Positions 10,863-24,215 of a DNA stretch of 64,000 nt are shown here, piece after piece. Origin of the DNA: Bugulina stolonifera. Taxonomy: Eukaryota; Bryozoa; Gymnolaemata; Cheilostomatida; Bugulidae. The stretch lies in assembly GCA_935421135.1 (NCBI GenBank), contig OW285188.1:21615233-21679232 (forward strand), read 5' to 3'. The position numbers and the translations under genes were made by a program. Within the stretch, counting starts at the first letter, position 1; every line of letters begins with the position of its first letter. The notes beneath the pieces were generated by a model, which was not told the origin of the DNA, made no database searches, and was given only the letters and a program-made list of their open reading frames with translations.

Positions 10863-11588
10863 GTTTCTTATAGTAGTATAGTCAGCGTCGTAAACTCTGC
10901 ACGGGCACTCCGCACGGGCGTACCCTATCATTACTCCAACCCGTATTTTTCTTCGCTTCACCGTACTATTACTCTCAAACGTATTGAAATTTAAAACAAA
11001 TTCGTGTACCATTACCCTCGCTCACGTTTTTCATAGCCGGATATCATTACTCTAACCCGTATTTTCCTTCGCTTCACCCTACTCCAGCCGACGGTCCGCC
11101 CGCGAGGGCCGCGACGGGTCGTTGGGGCGGGAGAGCGGGGGAGGGGCGGGGGATGGGCGGGGGGACGGCGGCGTGGGGCCACGGCTGGACTCGCAAACGA
11201 GAACCGCCGCGAGGCGGAGGGCGAGGCGGAGGGGTTTGGGGTGGGGAGGGGTGGGGAGGGGCGGGGACGGGTGGAGGGAGGACGGGTGGGGTTCGCGGGG
11301 CGGGGGGGCGCGCGCGTACGCGCGCGCCCCCTCGCCCGAGCCGTGGGACCGGGCGAGGGGTTTGCTCTTTAGACTGGGTTCTACGGAACAGCCGATGAGG
11401 TTTTTGAAACCCCACCCGCGATGGGGGGGAGTAGGTTCTAGGGCTTTGCACATAGAGTGAGGTTTAGGGGAGAGGAGGGGCGAGAGGACGGGTGGGGTGG
11501 TCGTCCGCCCGGGGAGTTTTTGGATCTAGGGCTAATACGACGCGGAAAGGGCCGGGTGTCTGTGTAGATCTGCACTGACTATACTACT

Positions 11589-11594
11589 CCCTAC
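11589..11594. repeat. Target-site duplication, right copy (CCCTAC)
   Basis: CCCTAC directly follows the right terminus CTATACTACT and matches 3246-3251. Unique, unrelated sequence follows, so the palindrome is bounded by true insertion junctions. Confidence 0.75.
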
Positions 11595-13019
11595 ACTAGA
11601 TTACACTGGTCTAGGCCAACTTCCGGCCCTTAATTTCGCCAGTGTCTAATAGTCTAGCAGTTATTAGAATATAAGGTATTAGCCCTGCATAACCTTTTAA
11701 TAATATTGTCTACAGCACCATTAGACACTATATAGCTCAGTAGAGTAATATAATGGCGTGTGAACTTGGCCAAATTGATAACAGATTGTTATAAATTAGT
11801 TGATCTAATTAATGCTATTTTCTTCTATTACAAATTAAGAGAGTATAAGATTATTAGGATATGTATAATATTACTCAGTATGAAGTAAGATAAGAGTGTA
11901 AACTCAGTCACTGTCATAGTACTAAATACTAGCAGACACCCTGCACTGCAACATTTTGATCTTTGTACTCGTTAGTGAAATAGGATATCAGCAGTACAGA
12001 TGTGATGCAGAGGCTTTCAACTCATCTTATCTTTTTATCTCAAGTTTTAAGGACTCTACTGATTTCTAGTATTGACTGTTTACAGCTACACACCTTTAGA
12101 TAAGACGTATCTTTTCAGTTGTAGTTTATTGGACCTGCTGTTATTTCACTAGACTCTCTCAGTCTCATACCGTGAAAGGGTGCTCATTGCACTGCGGATT
12201 AGCTGTGGAAGTGTCAAATCATCTTGTGTGTGGAACAAGAACATGCTCTGATATGTCACCACTATAAGGTAGGTATTAGTTTAGAGTATGGATATAGTAT
12301 TTGTATATTATATCTATGGTTTATAGGCTCAGTTTTATTTCTTGGATTCCTGTTTCCAACAAAAAACCGTTTTTATTTGAATTATAGGTGCACTGCACCT
12401 TGCTTACTCATCAATGTTGCAGGCCTGATGTGTATCCTTATATTACATGTACATGTACTTACATATTCATGCTTGCAACACCGTGCTTTTTACCGCAATA
12501 AAAATATAAAATCCTTTTTTTACCATTAGCATAATATAGACTAAATGTAGTGGGCCTTTGTTGGGCTATGTACAAAAGAAAGACGTTTTTTTACTCGGTT
12601 CGAATACATTGGATTATGACGCAATGTATAAATATCAGGCAGATGACGACTCCATAATTATGTTGTGTATATGCATATGTGCTGGTGATTACGATTATGT
12701 ATTAGTATTAGTAAAATATTTAAAAGTTAAAGTTATCATAGCTTGTACATGTATTTCCTGAATTGTATATACCTATTATAGTACTTATTATACCAGTATG
12801 TGTTGTAGACTAGTATATATAAAATATTAATTAATAACATTGATTATATCAAAGTGGTGAATGTACACATAGGTGTAAATTTTACTGCCGACTTTGTCTG
12901 TGTAGCATAGCATACATTATACTCCTCACACATTTAGAGTCTGTCTGAATGCATACATGAGTGAAAACACTGTTATAGGGAGTATAGGCTATAATTTCAG
13001 GTCTACCTAGTCAGCGGAT
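11595..13019. other. Intergenic, upstream of the PDZ gene
   Basis: AT-rich with no coding exon I can support. ORFs at 12224-12529 and 12558-12761 are Cys/Tyr/Leu-rich, unlike any family I know, and look like chance reading frames. The promoter and any 5' non-coding exon of the PDZ gene should lie here. Confidence 0.4.
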
Positions 13020-16000
13020 ATGTTTAGCTTCCTGAAAAAGACTGAACGTCCAGATTTCGAGCCTCAGGTTTGTAATAACTATCCTAACTAGCAGTGTGTG
13101 GTTCTAAGTCTACAATTTTTATACAAATATAGTTATACATCACGTGTTACACCCTTGCCCACCTCATCTCCCACTCTTCCACTAGTTTGCATAGCAGGAG
13201 CCTGGAGGACATTAATTTACTGTATATCTCCGACTTCCTTCTTAACACCCGGACATTTCACCAAGAGTTGTATTACATGTAGTTTATAGAAAGCATTTAA
13301 CATTATTGAGCATACCCTAGCACGTTTTTAAATCCACAGGTCTGTTTGCATTCCAATTTGGTTGCCAGTCTCCACACATCAAATTGAATTATACTTTCAA
13401 ACAAGGTTTAAACACTTTATTACCTGCTGCAAAATAATATGATTATAATCAGACAATAATTTATTTCTGTTGATGGTGCACCCTTGCATGTCTAATAGCT
13501 TTTGTAGCACTCATACTGTCACTAATAGAATGTGTAAAATATCAAACTGAACAAGTCTAAGCTGACCAGCTTCCAAATAAAATGATGACCACAAGTATAT
13601 ATTTATAAATATTTACAAAGAGATTCCCTCCCTTGGCAGTGTTATATAGCTTTCTATACATAGGCTATTAGTTTGTACTATGTAGTCTGTATATAAGTAC
13701 TGTATATGGTACGATCTATCATGTTCACAATAGATAGATACATCATACCATATACAGTACTTATCAACTTTCGCTCATTCTACTGGACTCTTGTTTATAA
13801 TTCAGTTTTTGCTACTCCAACCAACACTCTCCCAACACTGTTACAATACACTATATACAGAGCAGCCATGTTCTGGAATTTCAAGTGTTTATAGGCCTAT
13901 CTTTATAAGCGAATACTTTTTGCATAAACACTAGAAGTACATGATTGCATCATATACAGAAGATATTTTCAGCGGTTCGCTACATGAACAAATACATGTA
14001 AGTACATGTGGACTTATTGGCTATATTAAAGCTAAAAGGGTAGGGCTACCTATACAACTGAACTTGTATTACTGAGTATACACTGAACCTGAATGGTAAT
14101 GTGATATCATGTACATGTACTATGTTGTTGTGAAGAGTGATCAGTGCATCAAATAGTTTGGGTTCCAACACTGCTCGGCATCATGGGATGGGAGTTCTGT
14201 ACAGGTATGAGTGGATTTGAACCGACAGACTTTTAGATATCGAACTACTGCACCAATAACAACACAATAGCAAATATACCATTATCGCAGGATAAATTGA
14301 ACGAGAGTGTTGATCAACCCACGATTACATGCAGTGAAATGATAGGGTACCCTGGAATATGATTATATGTATTATATGTATCCACTAATGACAATGTACA
14401 TGCACTGACTGGTGTAAGTTTCCTCAGTGGAACTTTATATCCATTGTACGTATTACACAGGATCCATTACATTACAATATGATAATAATATAACCTATAT
14501 CAATCAAGTGAAACTATACAGTTGGCTAAAAAATACAAGCAGGAAGTAAGGTATTTGTGTCTAAATTGCAATTTTCCTTGTAGATACAGTGTTCTAGTAG
14601 TAACAGTTTCACTAGTAAACACAGTTTCACTGTTGAGTGAATATTGTATGATGTTCTTTTGTTTAGTGATTTCCAAGTATATCTTGAGTTATTAAAAAAT
14701 TTGCGTTACGGTGGCTTGTTGTTGTTGGTTTTTACCTACTTAATGCGATTGGTTTGGTTGAAGCACATGCATGAAATCAAACTGTTTTAATACAGTTTAC
14801 ATAGATGTGGTAGAAGTCTGTTTGGGTTTGGTACCAACAATGTTACGTAGTTTGCAAGGCTCCCTGTAGAACTTGGAATTACCTTCACCATAGAGTGAAT
14901 AAATAAATATGGCTTATGCCCATACTGTGTACATTGAATTGACAACTGGAGAAACGTTCTAAAAGTTCTGTTGTAGCAAATGATGTATATTTGTACACTG
15001 TGTATTATGTCTACAATATTATAGATGTTGTATATCTCATGAGCCATGGCTAATGTGTGATGATTTTGCTTGTAAAAATGTTTAATGTTTGACGTTTATC
15101 AGGTTATAATCTTCAAATTTATTTGAGGATTTTGAACTCTCTCGCCAACACAGTTGCCTTTCACTACCCCTCACTTGGTCTCACCACCAGTGCTCAAAGT
15201 GTACAGGCTCGCTCGGCGAGCCTGTAAGAAATCATCATGCCAGCACCCCAACCCACCTCATCCACCTCCCACCCTATCTCAGAGCCTGTAAGAACTGCCA
15301 TACACTTTAAGCACTGCTCACCACCGACACTCTATCCAATCAAAATTTAATACTGCATGAGTTGTCAGTCCAAGGACCTGTCGTGTTCACACGGCTGCAT
15401 TTAGTAGACTGTGTTCTTATGCTTAGTAAGATAATTTTGTATGCTGTATACTGGATATACTGTGAGCATTGGCTCGTCTGCTACTTGAATCTCAATGATT
15501 TGAGCTAAGTGGTAAATGATCCATGACATTGAATGATATCATAATGCATACATGTGCAATTATTCCAACAAAATCTAAGTCTTTCATTTGAATAACATAT
15601 CAACACCAGCTGATAGTTTAGTAAGTGATTGACGTCCTTAGAGCTTAGTTAGCTTCTATTCACTGCTGAGAGATTTAACATTGGAGACAGTTAAACTTCG
15701 AGGAGGGGAGAGATACAGTCTAGATTAGTTTTGTGAGGGCCTCATTTGATTTAGTCAGGATATTAAAACAACGATCCTATATTTCTCTCTGGATGTATAT
15801 CATGGGTAAACTACAAGCCTCATCAGTTTCAGCTGGAGTTGACGGCAAAGAAGTTATTATAACAGACGGAAAACACTCTCTCGAACCTCCAGACATCAGG
15901 GTAGGCAAAAGAAGCAGCATTAAAGGATGTGCTATTTTTGTTTTCTAATATTTGAAAGTGAGCAATTTGCTATAATATTAAAACAAGTTTTCTAGATTAA

Positions 16001-19000
16001 CTGCTGTTCTTTGTTTGATAAGAGTATATTGTAGATGTAAGTGACAGCTCGGCAGACAGCGTATATTCTAGTTGCTGTATTTCTTTGCACTTACAGCACT
16101 TACAGCACTGATAATGATCTGTGTTGTGCCAGTAGTTGTTTCTATTTCAACAATTATCCAGCCACTTGAGCTTGTTTGCAGAGCAATAAAATAAATCATT
16201 TTCCTAGTTTCCAAGATTAGTGTTAACATATTAGTAGTTGGTAGGCAGAGCTGCCGGAGTGGTACTGTAGATAAATCTACATTTTGAAGGTATATTAGTT
16301 TTCCTTCCAGTTGTTTAATATTTCTTCTTCGTGCAAGCTTGCAAAGGTTCTGTTATTTCTTTCCATTCTGGCTATAATTAGTTAGTACCATCCCCTTTTT
16401 ATTTATATATTGAGGAAGTTGCCACTTCATTTTTGGCCTTCATCCTTTAACCCGCCTTTCCTGATTTGTCCAATGTAAATATGTCCTCAAACGAAAGGTG
16501 GAAATAGTGCTAGCTACTGAAGTGCCCCTTTGAGATAGCAACTTTCATGGTTGATTATTTATTCCATCACGAAATGTCACATGGACATGGTACGTGTGTG
16601 CAGGGCAATGGCACCAAATCACAATCCTTCAATTAGTTAATTATGGCAAGCAAGTCTATGTAATTATGACTTGGTATTTTTATAATTAGCACAAAATAAT
16701 ACATTCATAACATCGATGTGTCTGTTTCCACTAATGTTGCCAAATTTGTCGGTGTTCCTAAAATCAGGTCTCTACAGGGAGATGTCTGAATTAACATTAC
16801 TATAGTGCTTATAATTTTTAGCTTTAGGGAGACTTAAAAGTAATTAGAGTTATCGGGCTAATAAATAGTCGAGGTGACTTACTGCTTTGTCGTTTCCAGT
16901 TTTATCGTTTTTATATTCTACAACGGTTTATATTTTATCCTAAAGGAAAGTGTGTTCTAGAATAGGTCAGGATGATCCCAACACTAGTTTATTGGTTGGA
17001 AACTATTGAGTGGGCTTAGAGAGCAGTGAGTAGGGTAATGTATTTGTGGGTAATACAGCAGAGTATCTGACATGCCAACGATACTGTCAATTTCTGTGTA
17101 AACAGGGGAAAGATCCAACAAATAATCTGCTTTGATACTGCTTGTTCTTGGAAACTGGTGAATTTTAAAGCTGACATAAACAAAATGTTTTTCATGTTTC
17201 CATGGTGTCTCTTGAGGATTATTGTTGGATTTCCATATCTGAATCACACTAGTGGAATACTGAGCTCATGGTAGTGTATACAGTAGTTTAGATGTAATAA
17301 TAATAATTATGGTACTGGTTGCTATGCTTCCAGGCATTTAATATGTGCTCATTGTGGTTAGCAGATGTTCCCACTTCCTTGTTACTGAGACTAATTAATT
17401 TAATCACATTAGCTAAACTAACCTGCTCACTCTCTGTGATTTTCTGATGCAACATGATATTGTAATGATGTTCAAATACAAAATAACCCCAATTTATCTA
17501 CAAGAGTGGCATTAACTGCCAACCCACACCTACCAAGTACCATAATAACCAGGTACCAGTTTCATACGTAAATGTAGCTGTGGGTGTGTGCATTAGCCTG
17601 TTCCACATGTAAGTATTTCAGTCAACAATTGATTTCAAAGGAACCAACAGGGCCTATGCCAAAATTGTTCATGCTAATGGAATTGTCAACAATTTTGGGG
17701 TTTGGTTCTAAGTATTCAAGCTGTTTTTACATGTTACTTACAGTACATGCACATGTAGGTCTACTAATGTTCATGTTCATGGCAGCCAATCAGATGTCAT
17801 ACACAAAACGAAAGGACACATGTTTCTGTGCAAAGGTACCCTCACCACATTGATATTCACTATAGAAAGTGTTAAACCCACCTTTAGTAGCATGGCCAAG
17901 ATGTAGCCACAATTTCTGCGGGTATTGATTTCTGCACAAAACTGGTGTGAAGTTCATGGCCACTCTTAATTCACTTTGAGAAACCTCAAAAGCTGGTCAT
18001 GACATCTATTTACCTATGTATATGTAGGTGTGCATTGTACACGTACATTGTACACGTGTAGCTACCATGTAGAGAGGCATACAATTCACCTAATATGTAT
18101 GGTTTTGTTTAGTACAGCACATAGTATGTGTATATTAGCTTATATAGCTGTATATTAGCTTAGGTGATCTGAGAATGTTTTCCCTTTTCGGTACTTCATT
18201 GCATAATCCATTAATCTCTATGTGTATCATGGACATTTGATATCAACATGGGGAACTGCATGAAGCTACCTGTATGTTATATAAAAAGTCATAATGATCC
18301 TCCTTTACTTTTGGAATACATAATAACTGTGCTCGTAATTTACTTATTAATTTTGGATTATCGTGATGCCGGTATTTGCTTAATCTATAATCCTGTGTTA
18401 ATCTGTTATTGCAGGTGGTACGTATAAATACACACGGTACATCTCCAGCTGAGCTAGAAGCTGACAAGGCTATTGTCTCCAACAAGAGAGACAATGATAA
18501 GCGCCGTACAGTAAAACTAGAGCGGTCTAAACTCAGCGCTTCCTGGGGCTTTACTCTCCAGGTAAGAGTAATTTTTAGTAGAATATGACTTTTCACTATT
18601 TTCTATTGCATAATTTGTTGTGTCTACCAGTTAATACAGCACACATGAATGCCTACATGTATGTTATGGGTTGAACCATATTTTATATCTAAGCCACCTC
18701 GTGTCCCATAATGACTTCTAACATCTACCCGCTGTTACTAAATAGTATGCATTATTTATGTTGAAAGAATTACAACTCTGGTATACGAGTGAACTATGCG
18801 AACTTTCGCCAATACTCGTATAAGCTACAAGAACTTTTAACACATACTAAAAAACGGCCTTCATAAGGCTAGATATCTTATCAGTGGTTATATTCAATAA
18901 CAATGGTAGTACATAACAGTCTATGTACTACAGTTCTTGTGATTAGTTCTCTGATAAGATGGTGGTATTCCCACACCACACATGTATTCACCTCACTGCA

Positions 19001-22000
19001 GGTGTCATATACAGGGTAACATCTGTCTATCTTTAGACATCTTGCAGACACCTTACAACCACCTTGCAGACATACCACTAACATTATGGAAATATGTTTC
19101 AGTTAGCATTATGATAATCTGATGACTTGCAGTCTACGTGGACATGCTATACATGTATATGTGCTGAAGTCATAATTATACGCTACCATGTAATATCCAA
19201 TGTACATAATTCAAAGGTGTAATAACTCCAAGTTAATTCTTTGATCTGACAGATATACATGTATTTGGTCTCTCTCTAATATTCCATGCTGTTAGGGAAG
19301 AAAGCATTAATGTTGATGTTCATGTAGAAGTACAATGTAATATGATTTGATTTTATGATTTTATTATTTCAGTCGTATGGTATATATAACGCTAGTAGTA
19401 AATGCATAGAGGATTACACATACGTGGACTATGTAGAGATGAAAAGCCCAGCATACCTCTCTGGCATGCGGAGAAGTGAGTATTACTAAGTATAATATCT
19501 ACTATATACTAATATACAGGCTAATACCTCTCATGTGCCCTAACATTACTTTAAGTAGGATTACATAGAAGACCTAGGGCTAGACGGGTACACCTGGAGA
19601 CCTAGGGCTAGATAGGTACACCTGGAGACCTAATGCTAGATGGGTACATATTATGGTGACCTAGGGCTAGACGGGTACAATTGGAGAACTAGGGCTAGAC
19701 TGGTACATTTGGAAACTTAGTGCTAGACAATACAAGTCATCACTTATTTCTGCAGTGTGAGGAACTTTTCCACAGAGCCTGTACTTGTTTGCTAGTACAG
19801 AAAATTTATGCAAAATTGCAGTAAAACTGTCAACTCATCATTAAGTACTAGATTGCATAATATTTAAATACATTACATACAGGTGGTACCCACATCATGT
19901 TTTGGTACGAGGACACTATGGATGTTTGCTCTTGCAAGGACATTCCACAGTAGTAACACAATTATATCACATATAAAAGCTGGTAATCTTGGTACAACAT
20001 GTAACAATGTAGGGGAATTACACTGGGCTGCGTTATGCAAGCTTTGGTCATTTTTTTATAATATATTATCAAATTATTGATAGGACTAAATTGCTGATGT
20101 ATATGATTTACATACAGACAATAGGAGATCCGATTATAACAGGATATATAGGAAATACAAAAACTAGTCATACGACACATTTCTTATACTGTAGACAGAC
20201 ACTGACTTCAACAAAAGTGACTTATTTTAGTCAATTTACTGGTTAATGACACTGAATTAGCTGCAACATTATAATTGCTATATACATGTACATGTACTTA
20301 TGCACTAATGCAACTTTCTTAGAATTAATGTATTCTAAATACATAGAGCAGATACAGTAAACCATATTTTGGTAAAATGTGCTGTTAGGAGCAGCAGAAG
20401 CATCTCTAGATTGAAGTTGACAGCTAAATGGATCATTAGTTGCAGTAAAATATCAATCAGCTAGCTAACGAGAATATTGTACTGCAACATGTTACCAATG
20501 GAGTATCTTTCCTCCTTACACGCATTTCCTGGACTTGTAGTACGTGTAGGAATATGTGTGCTTAGGAATACGTGTTAGGAATATTAGGAATACATGTACA
20601 TTTATATGACACAGCATTTGGCAGCTTGTTCTGTTTCATATCCTGATACAGCAGTCAGCGTCTGTAGCTGTGGGGAAAGGGAAAAGATAAGCCTTCTACA
20701 TAAAGATAATGATTATATTTGTTGGAAAACTGCCAACCCATCCCTGCTAAAGGGTCTCTCTCTAATCTGTTAAGAACTAGCAACACTATGGAACCGTTGT
20801 AGTAGTACAATTGTATCTTCAACCCCAAATTACAAATAGAATACAAATGGACTTATGCACTGCACTACTGAATAGGCAGTTCGGTGCAGTATGCTATTTC
20901 GATAGATTGAGATTCATGTGTTTGGGCTTGGGGTTGCCCTAAGGTGAACATATGTAAAAACATTTTCCTCAATATTGATAAAGAGCAAAGGCTATCTTAT
21001 CTACTGTTTGGTTCTGCACCTAGCCTGGAGTCTATATCACTTGAATCAGAGCTAAATGTGTGACTTAGACGTCTTTGCCGAACTAGTAGAACTAACCATA
21101 TACTTACATGTATATACATGTATAAAGATATAGCTGCTATGTTTATAGTAGCCTATATACACTTGAGCACATGAGTTGAGATATACACAACAGGCACCTC
21201 CTGGCTATATAATCTGATATGACGAGGTGTGAACGATGTACATGCATGATAACATATTTCTTCCACACATCATAACATCTCAAACAACACTGTGTGCACA
21301 GGCTACATAAGCGTTACATACACCTACTGTGATTGTACATGTCACTTACAAGAATACTGTACATCAAAATAGCTGATTTAGTACTAGCAGTAGAGTGTAA
21401 ATACTTATACCACCATGGCCATTCGTAGCCTAGTAGCAAGCACATTAGCAGCGGGTAAGCTTTTAAAATACTATAAGTATACATTGCTAGTTTGTAATAA
21501 TTATATTTTATAACATGTCAAATTTTGTAGGTGATATTATATTCGCAGTAGATGGACAATCAACAGAAAGTCTTACACATTCGGAACTTGTGGAGAGAAT
21601 CAAAGGATGTAAAAGCAGTATGAGGTAAGTACAGCAATCATTAGACTATAATACTTACAATCTTACTTTAACTAAATCTATGTTATTGTATTATAAGTCA
21701 GTGTGTTGAATTTTAATCTGGTGAAAAGTTTTGAACAAAAAATTACCATATTTTTTAATAAAGTATACAGGTTAGTTCCACCTGTAGTTGGTACTAAAGG
21801 GAAATTAAAGTTTAACCCACCCACTGTTTGGAATAGGCTCAAATTAATAATACCAGTATTATATTCCGTCAATTATTGTCACCACTAACACTAATTGAGT
21901 GCTATTATCCATACACACCCACATGGTAGGTTTCCTTGGTCACTGCTGTGAGCTTTGAAGTTTTTCATTACATACAGTTTTATTTTCTGGTGACGTAACC

Positions 22001-24215
22001 TGTTCTTTGAAGATCGTACGCTTAATGATACAATATCGCTTGCCATCCTACCATTATTTATTGTAATAGGCCATGGTTTAATGAAGAATGACTATCAGGT
22101 GGAGTTATCCCTTATAGAACCGACTTAGCTATAGCAAACAGAAGTTTGGTAAAGTTAAAGTTGAAAATCCCAAGCGTGTAGGCCTCCAATATAAATCTAG
22201 CTGCGAAACCCTCATTTTCCAGCTAAAATTGTTAAAACACCCGATTACCCATAATCCAAGTGCAATTTCTTCCACCAAGTATAAACATGATATCATCCAT
22301 GATTTATTGTTTAATTTCTTATTTATTATTTTTTGTGTCTAAACACACTACGTTGAGTCGAAAGTGACTCATTATATTAAAACACCCACAAACTATCTAC
22401 TGTGTACAAAATATTGTGCAATATATTTAAAATATATCCTTAGTCATTGAGCATACATAATATCCTATGTTAATGAACGATTTATGTTAATGTGTGTGTA
22501 TTTTACAACTTGTTGACAGTATTGTGTGGAAACTAATACTCAAGTCTCAACTATTTAAATGCTGCGGAAGCTTTTAAAAATAGTTTTAACAATATGTAAT
22601 ATACATGTCAGAAGCGCTAACTTTTGGTGGTAAACATAAAATGGAGAAATGATCTGTCTCAATGAGTTGATAAATTATCAGTTTACTGAAGTAGAAACTC
22701 TCATTCTTTTGACCCTGGGCTTCCACAGAACATAATTCATGTGAAAGTAGCTAGTAGAATATGAATACTACCATGTTGAGTCATTTTGGCATCTACCATC
22801 AGTTTAGAACTAGAAATTGATAACATAATATTATAATATATTGTATTTTAGAGAGGATATAGCTGCTCTCAATGCTCACCCTGCTTTGTCCATTAGTGAT
22901 TAATTGAAAGGAAAAATTTATATTTTGAGCCAAAATACTGGTAATTGGAACTACATAATATTGTGATGTGTTATCATTTATCAACTTACATGTCTATGAT
23001 TTCAGGATGGTGCTAGTAAATTCCAACATCTGCCAGAAAGTAGAATTACATCAAAGAAGGCAAAAGCTGCAGGTTTGTTGAATATTTAAATAATGGATGT
23101 GTCTGTGACTTACTATAATATATCATTAACACAGATGTACATTATTGTAGTGGTACAAATGTATATAAATTACCATTATTATAAAAATTTATTTCACATC
23201 TGTGTTACAGTGACCAGCTATTGCTATAACACCTGCAGTATCAAAATTTGTCTTTGGCTTCAACTTATTTTTGTACTTATATATATTGCATTAATGATAA
23301 GAGTGTCAGTTTGACACAACATCCTTTCCAAATTCACAAACTTGCCAGACCACGCTTACAGTTAGTGATTATTACCATACAGGATATTGCTTTCGACATA
23401 CAGCAGTGTGCACTGTTTGGTACCACCAACATAGAGTTTGTCATTATAAACATATTCGATATATGAATGTATATTCTAATATGTTACCAGAGTACAATGA
23501 TTTTACTCAATTTTACTCAATTCAGGAAGTTATCTGCCCAAAATGTCTCTTACGTACTGCGAGCAGCACTAGTGTGATGTACACTGTAGGAGACATCTAC
23601 CTTTTAACACTTACTTTATTGCAAAATCGTTACCTCTTATAATTCCTATCCTCATTTTTGGTTTTGCTTTACCACTATTAATTTTCTTAATAGGCTCTGC
23701 TGAGGCAGAAACAATCAGAACTGAAAGGCCTAGAGAATCGTGAAGCAGCCCTACAGTTCAAGGTTAAGGCACGGTTAAGGCAGAAGGAGACTAGACGACA
23801 GAAACTATTAACTGACGATAATCATACTGAAACAGTAAAACTCCATCAAACTGCAATAACAAACAATCAACTAACTGTTGAGACAAAAAGCAAAAAACCT
23901 ACAATAAAAGAAAAGCAACACACAGTCGCCATCACCGAAAACAATAACGTAGAAACGACTCGGAAATCGCCTAGCTCTACTTCGGACTCGAGAGATGCTA
24001 GACCTAAACTGACTGCTTATATGGCTAAGCTTTCACTACCATCAGATGATGGTCTTACAGCTTATGAAAGAACTTTATTGAACCAAGGTGCTCATTCAAG
24101 GAGAATCGGAGCGTCAACTAGCCCTCGGGTGCCAAAGAGGACTAATACCGCCTTTGTTCGTAGTGAATCTCTACGACTTGGCAAAGAATCGAGTTCACAG
24201 AGTTCGGTATCTTGA
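13020..24215 (+). CDS. Tamalin/CYTIP-like PDZ and coiled-coil scaffold protein
   Basis: Exons: 13020-13071, 15833-15900, 18415-18561, 19373-19475, 21531-21624, 23006-23072, 23694-24215; phases close to give 350 residues. The PDZ domain (about residues 70-175) starts RRTVKLERSK, has the ligand loop ASWGFTLQ, and continues with a C-terminal half around IIFAVDGQSTESLTHSEL. It is followed by a coiled coil (RRQKLQALLRQKQSELKGLE), the same arrangement as tamalin (GRASP) and CYTIP, where the PDZ is followed by a leucine-rich helix that binds cytohesin ARF-GEFs. The Ser/Thr-rich tail ends SQSSVS. Family members tether receptors to ARF regulators at the membrane cortex. The first two exons are less certain: the joining donor (GTAATA at 13072) was chosen by phase, and an alternative first exon around 15800 (MGKLQASS) is possible. 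Confidence 0.75.
13696..13762. repeat. Imperfect hairpin in PDZ-gene intron
   Basis: AAGTACTGTATATGGTACGA at the left is matched in reverse by TCATACCATATACAGTACTT at the right around a short loop. It may be a miniature inverted-repeat element. No coding content. Confidence 0.55.
14205..14265 (-). repeat. Possible tRNA-derived SINE fragment
   Basis: Read on the minus strand, TTGGTGCAGTAGTTCGATAT resembles a tRNA A-box region (TGGYNNAGTGG). About 35 bases on, GGTTCAAATCC (14223-14213) fits the B-box consensus GGTTCRANTCC. The stretch does not fold into an obvious complete tRNA, so a tRNA-derived SINE head or degenerate tRNA pseudogene inside the PDZ-gene intron is the better reading. Confidence 0.35.
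19567..19735. repeat. 28-bp intronic minisatellite
   Basis: About six diverged 28-base units of the type AGACCTAGGGCTAGACGGGT + ACACCTGG, within the intron after the 19373-19475 exon of the PDZ gene. Confidence 0.8.

Larger units (their letters stand above)
3252..11588. mobile_element. Giant palindromic Polinton-derived element
   Basis: The interval is one huge inverted repeat: left arm 3252-7460, six-base centre TCAAAT (7461-7466), right arm 7467-11588. It begins AGTAGTATAGTCAGTGC and ends with the reverse complement. The same six bases, CCCTAC, lie directly outside each end (3246-3251 and 11589-11594) as a target-site duplication. Six-base duplications, 5'-AG/CT-3' ends, long inverted repeats and a family-B DNA polymerase are hallmarks of Polinton/Maverick elements. 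Each arm carries, from the outside in, a GC-rich terminal block, an ATC/GAT microsatellite, a polymerase fragment, AT-rich tandem repeats, a short unique stretch and a 31-bp minisatellite. No integrase, packaging ATPase, protease or capsid gene is visible, so it is non-autonomous. The arms differ by scattered single bases and about 90 bp in length. Confidence 0.8.
7467..11588 (-). repeat. Right arm of the 8.3-kb palindrome
   Basis: Mirror image of the left arm. Landmarks: minisatellite to about 7786, AT-rich tandem repeats about 8095-9730, polymerase fragment 9831-9978 (plus strand), GAT microsatellite 10494-10540, GC-rich block from about 10360, inner copy of the end motif 10872-10886, terminus at 11588. 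Differences from the left arm include bases near 10708 and 10731 and near 11191-11201, so it is not a computational mirror of a single sequence. Confidence 0.85.

Noticed and set aside
3252..11588. Palindrome as an assembly or library artefact
   Set aside because: Distinct unique flanks, matching 6-bp duplications at both outer edges and base differences between the arms argue for a real insertion. Long-read spanning is still the decisive test.
3252..11588. Simple foldback or MITE-type DNA transposon
   Set aside because: The polymerase-B fragment, AG/CT termini and 6-bp duplication fit Polinton better than known cut-and-paste superfamilies, and no transposase is seen.
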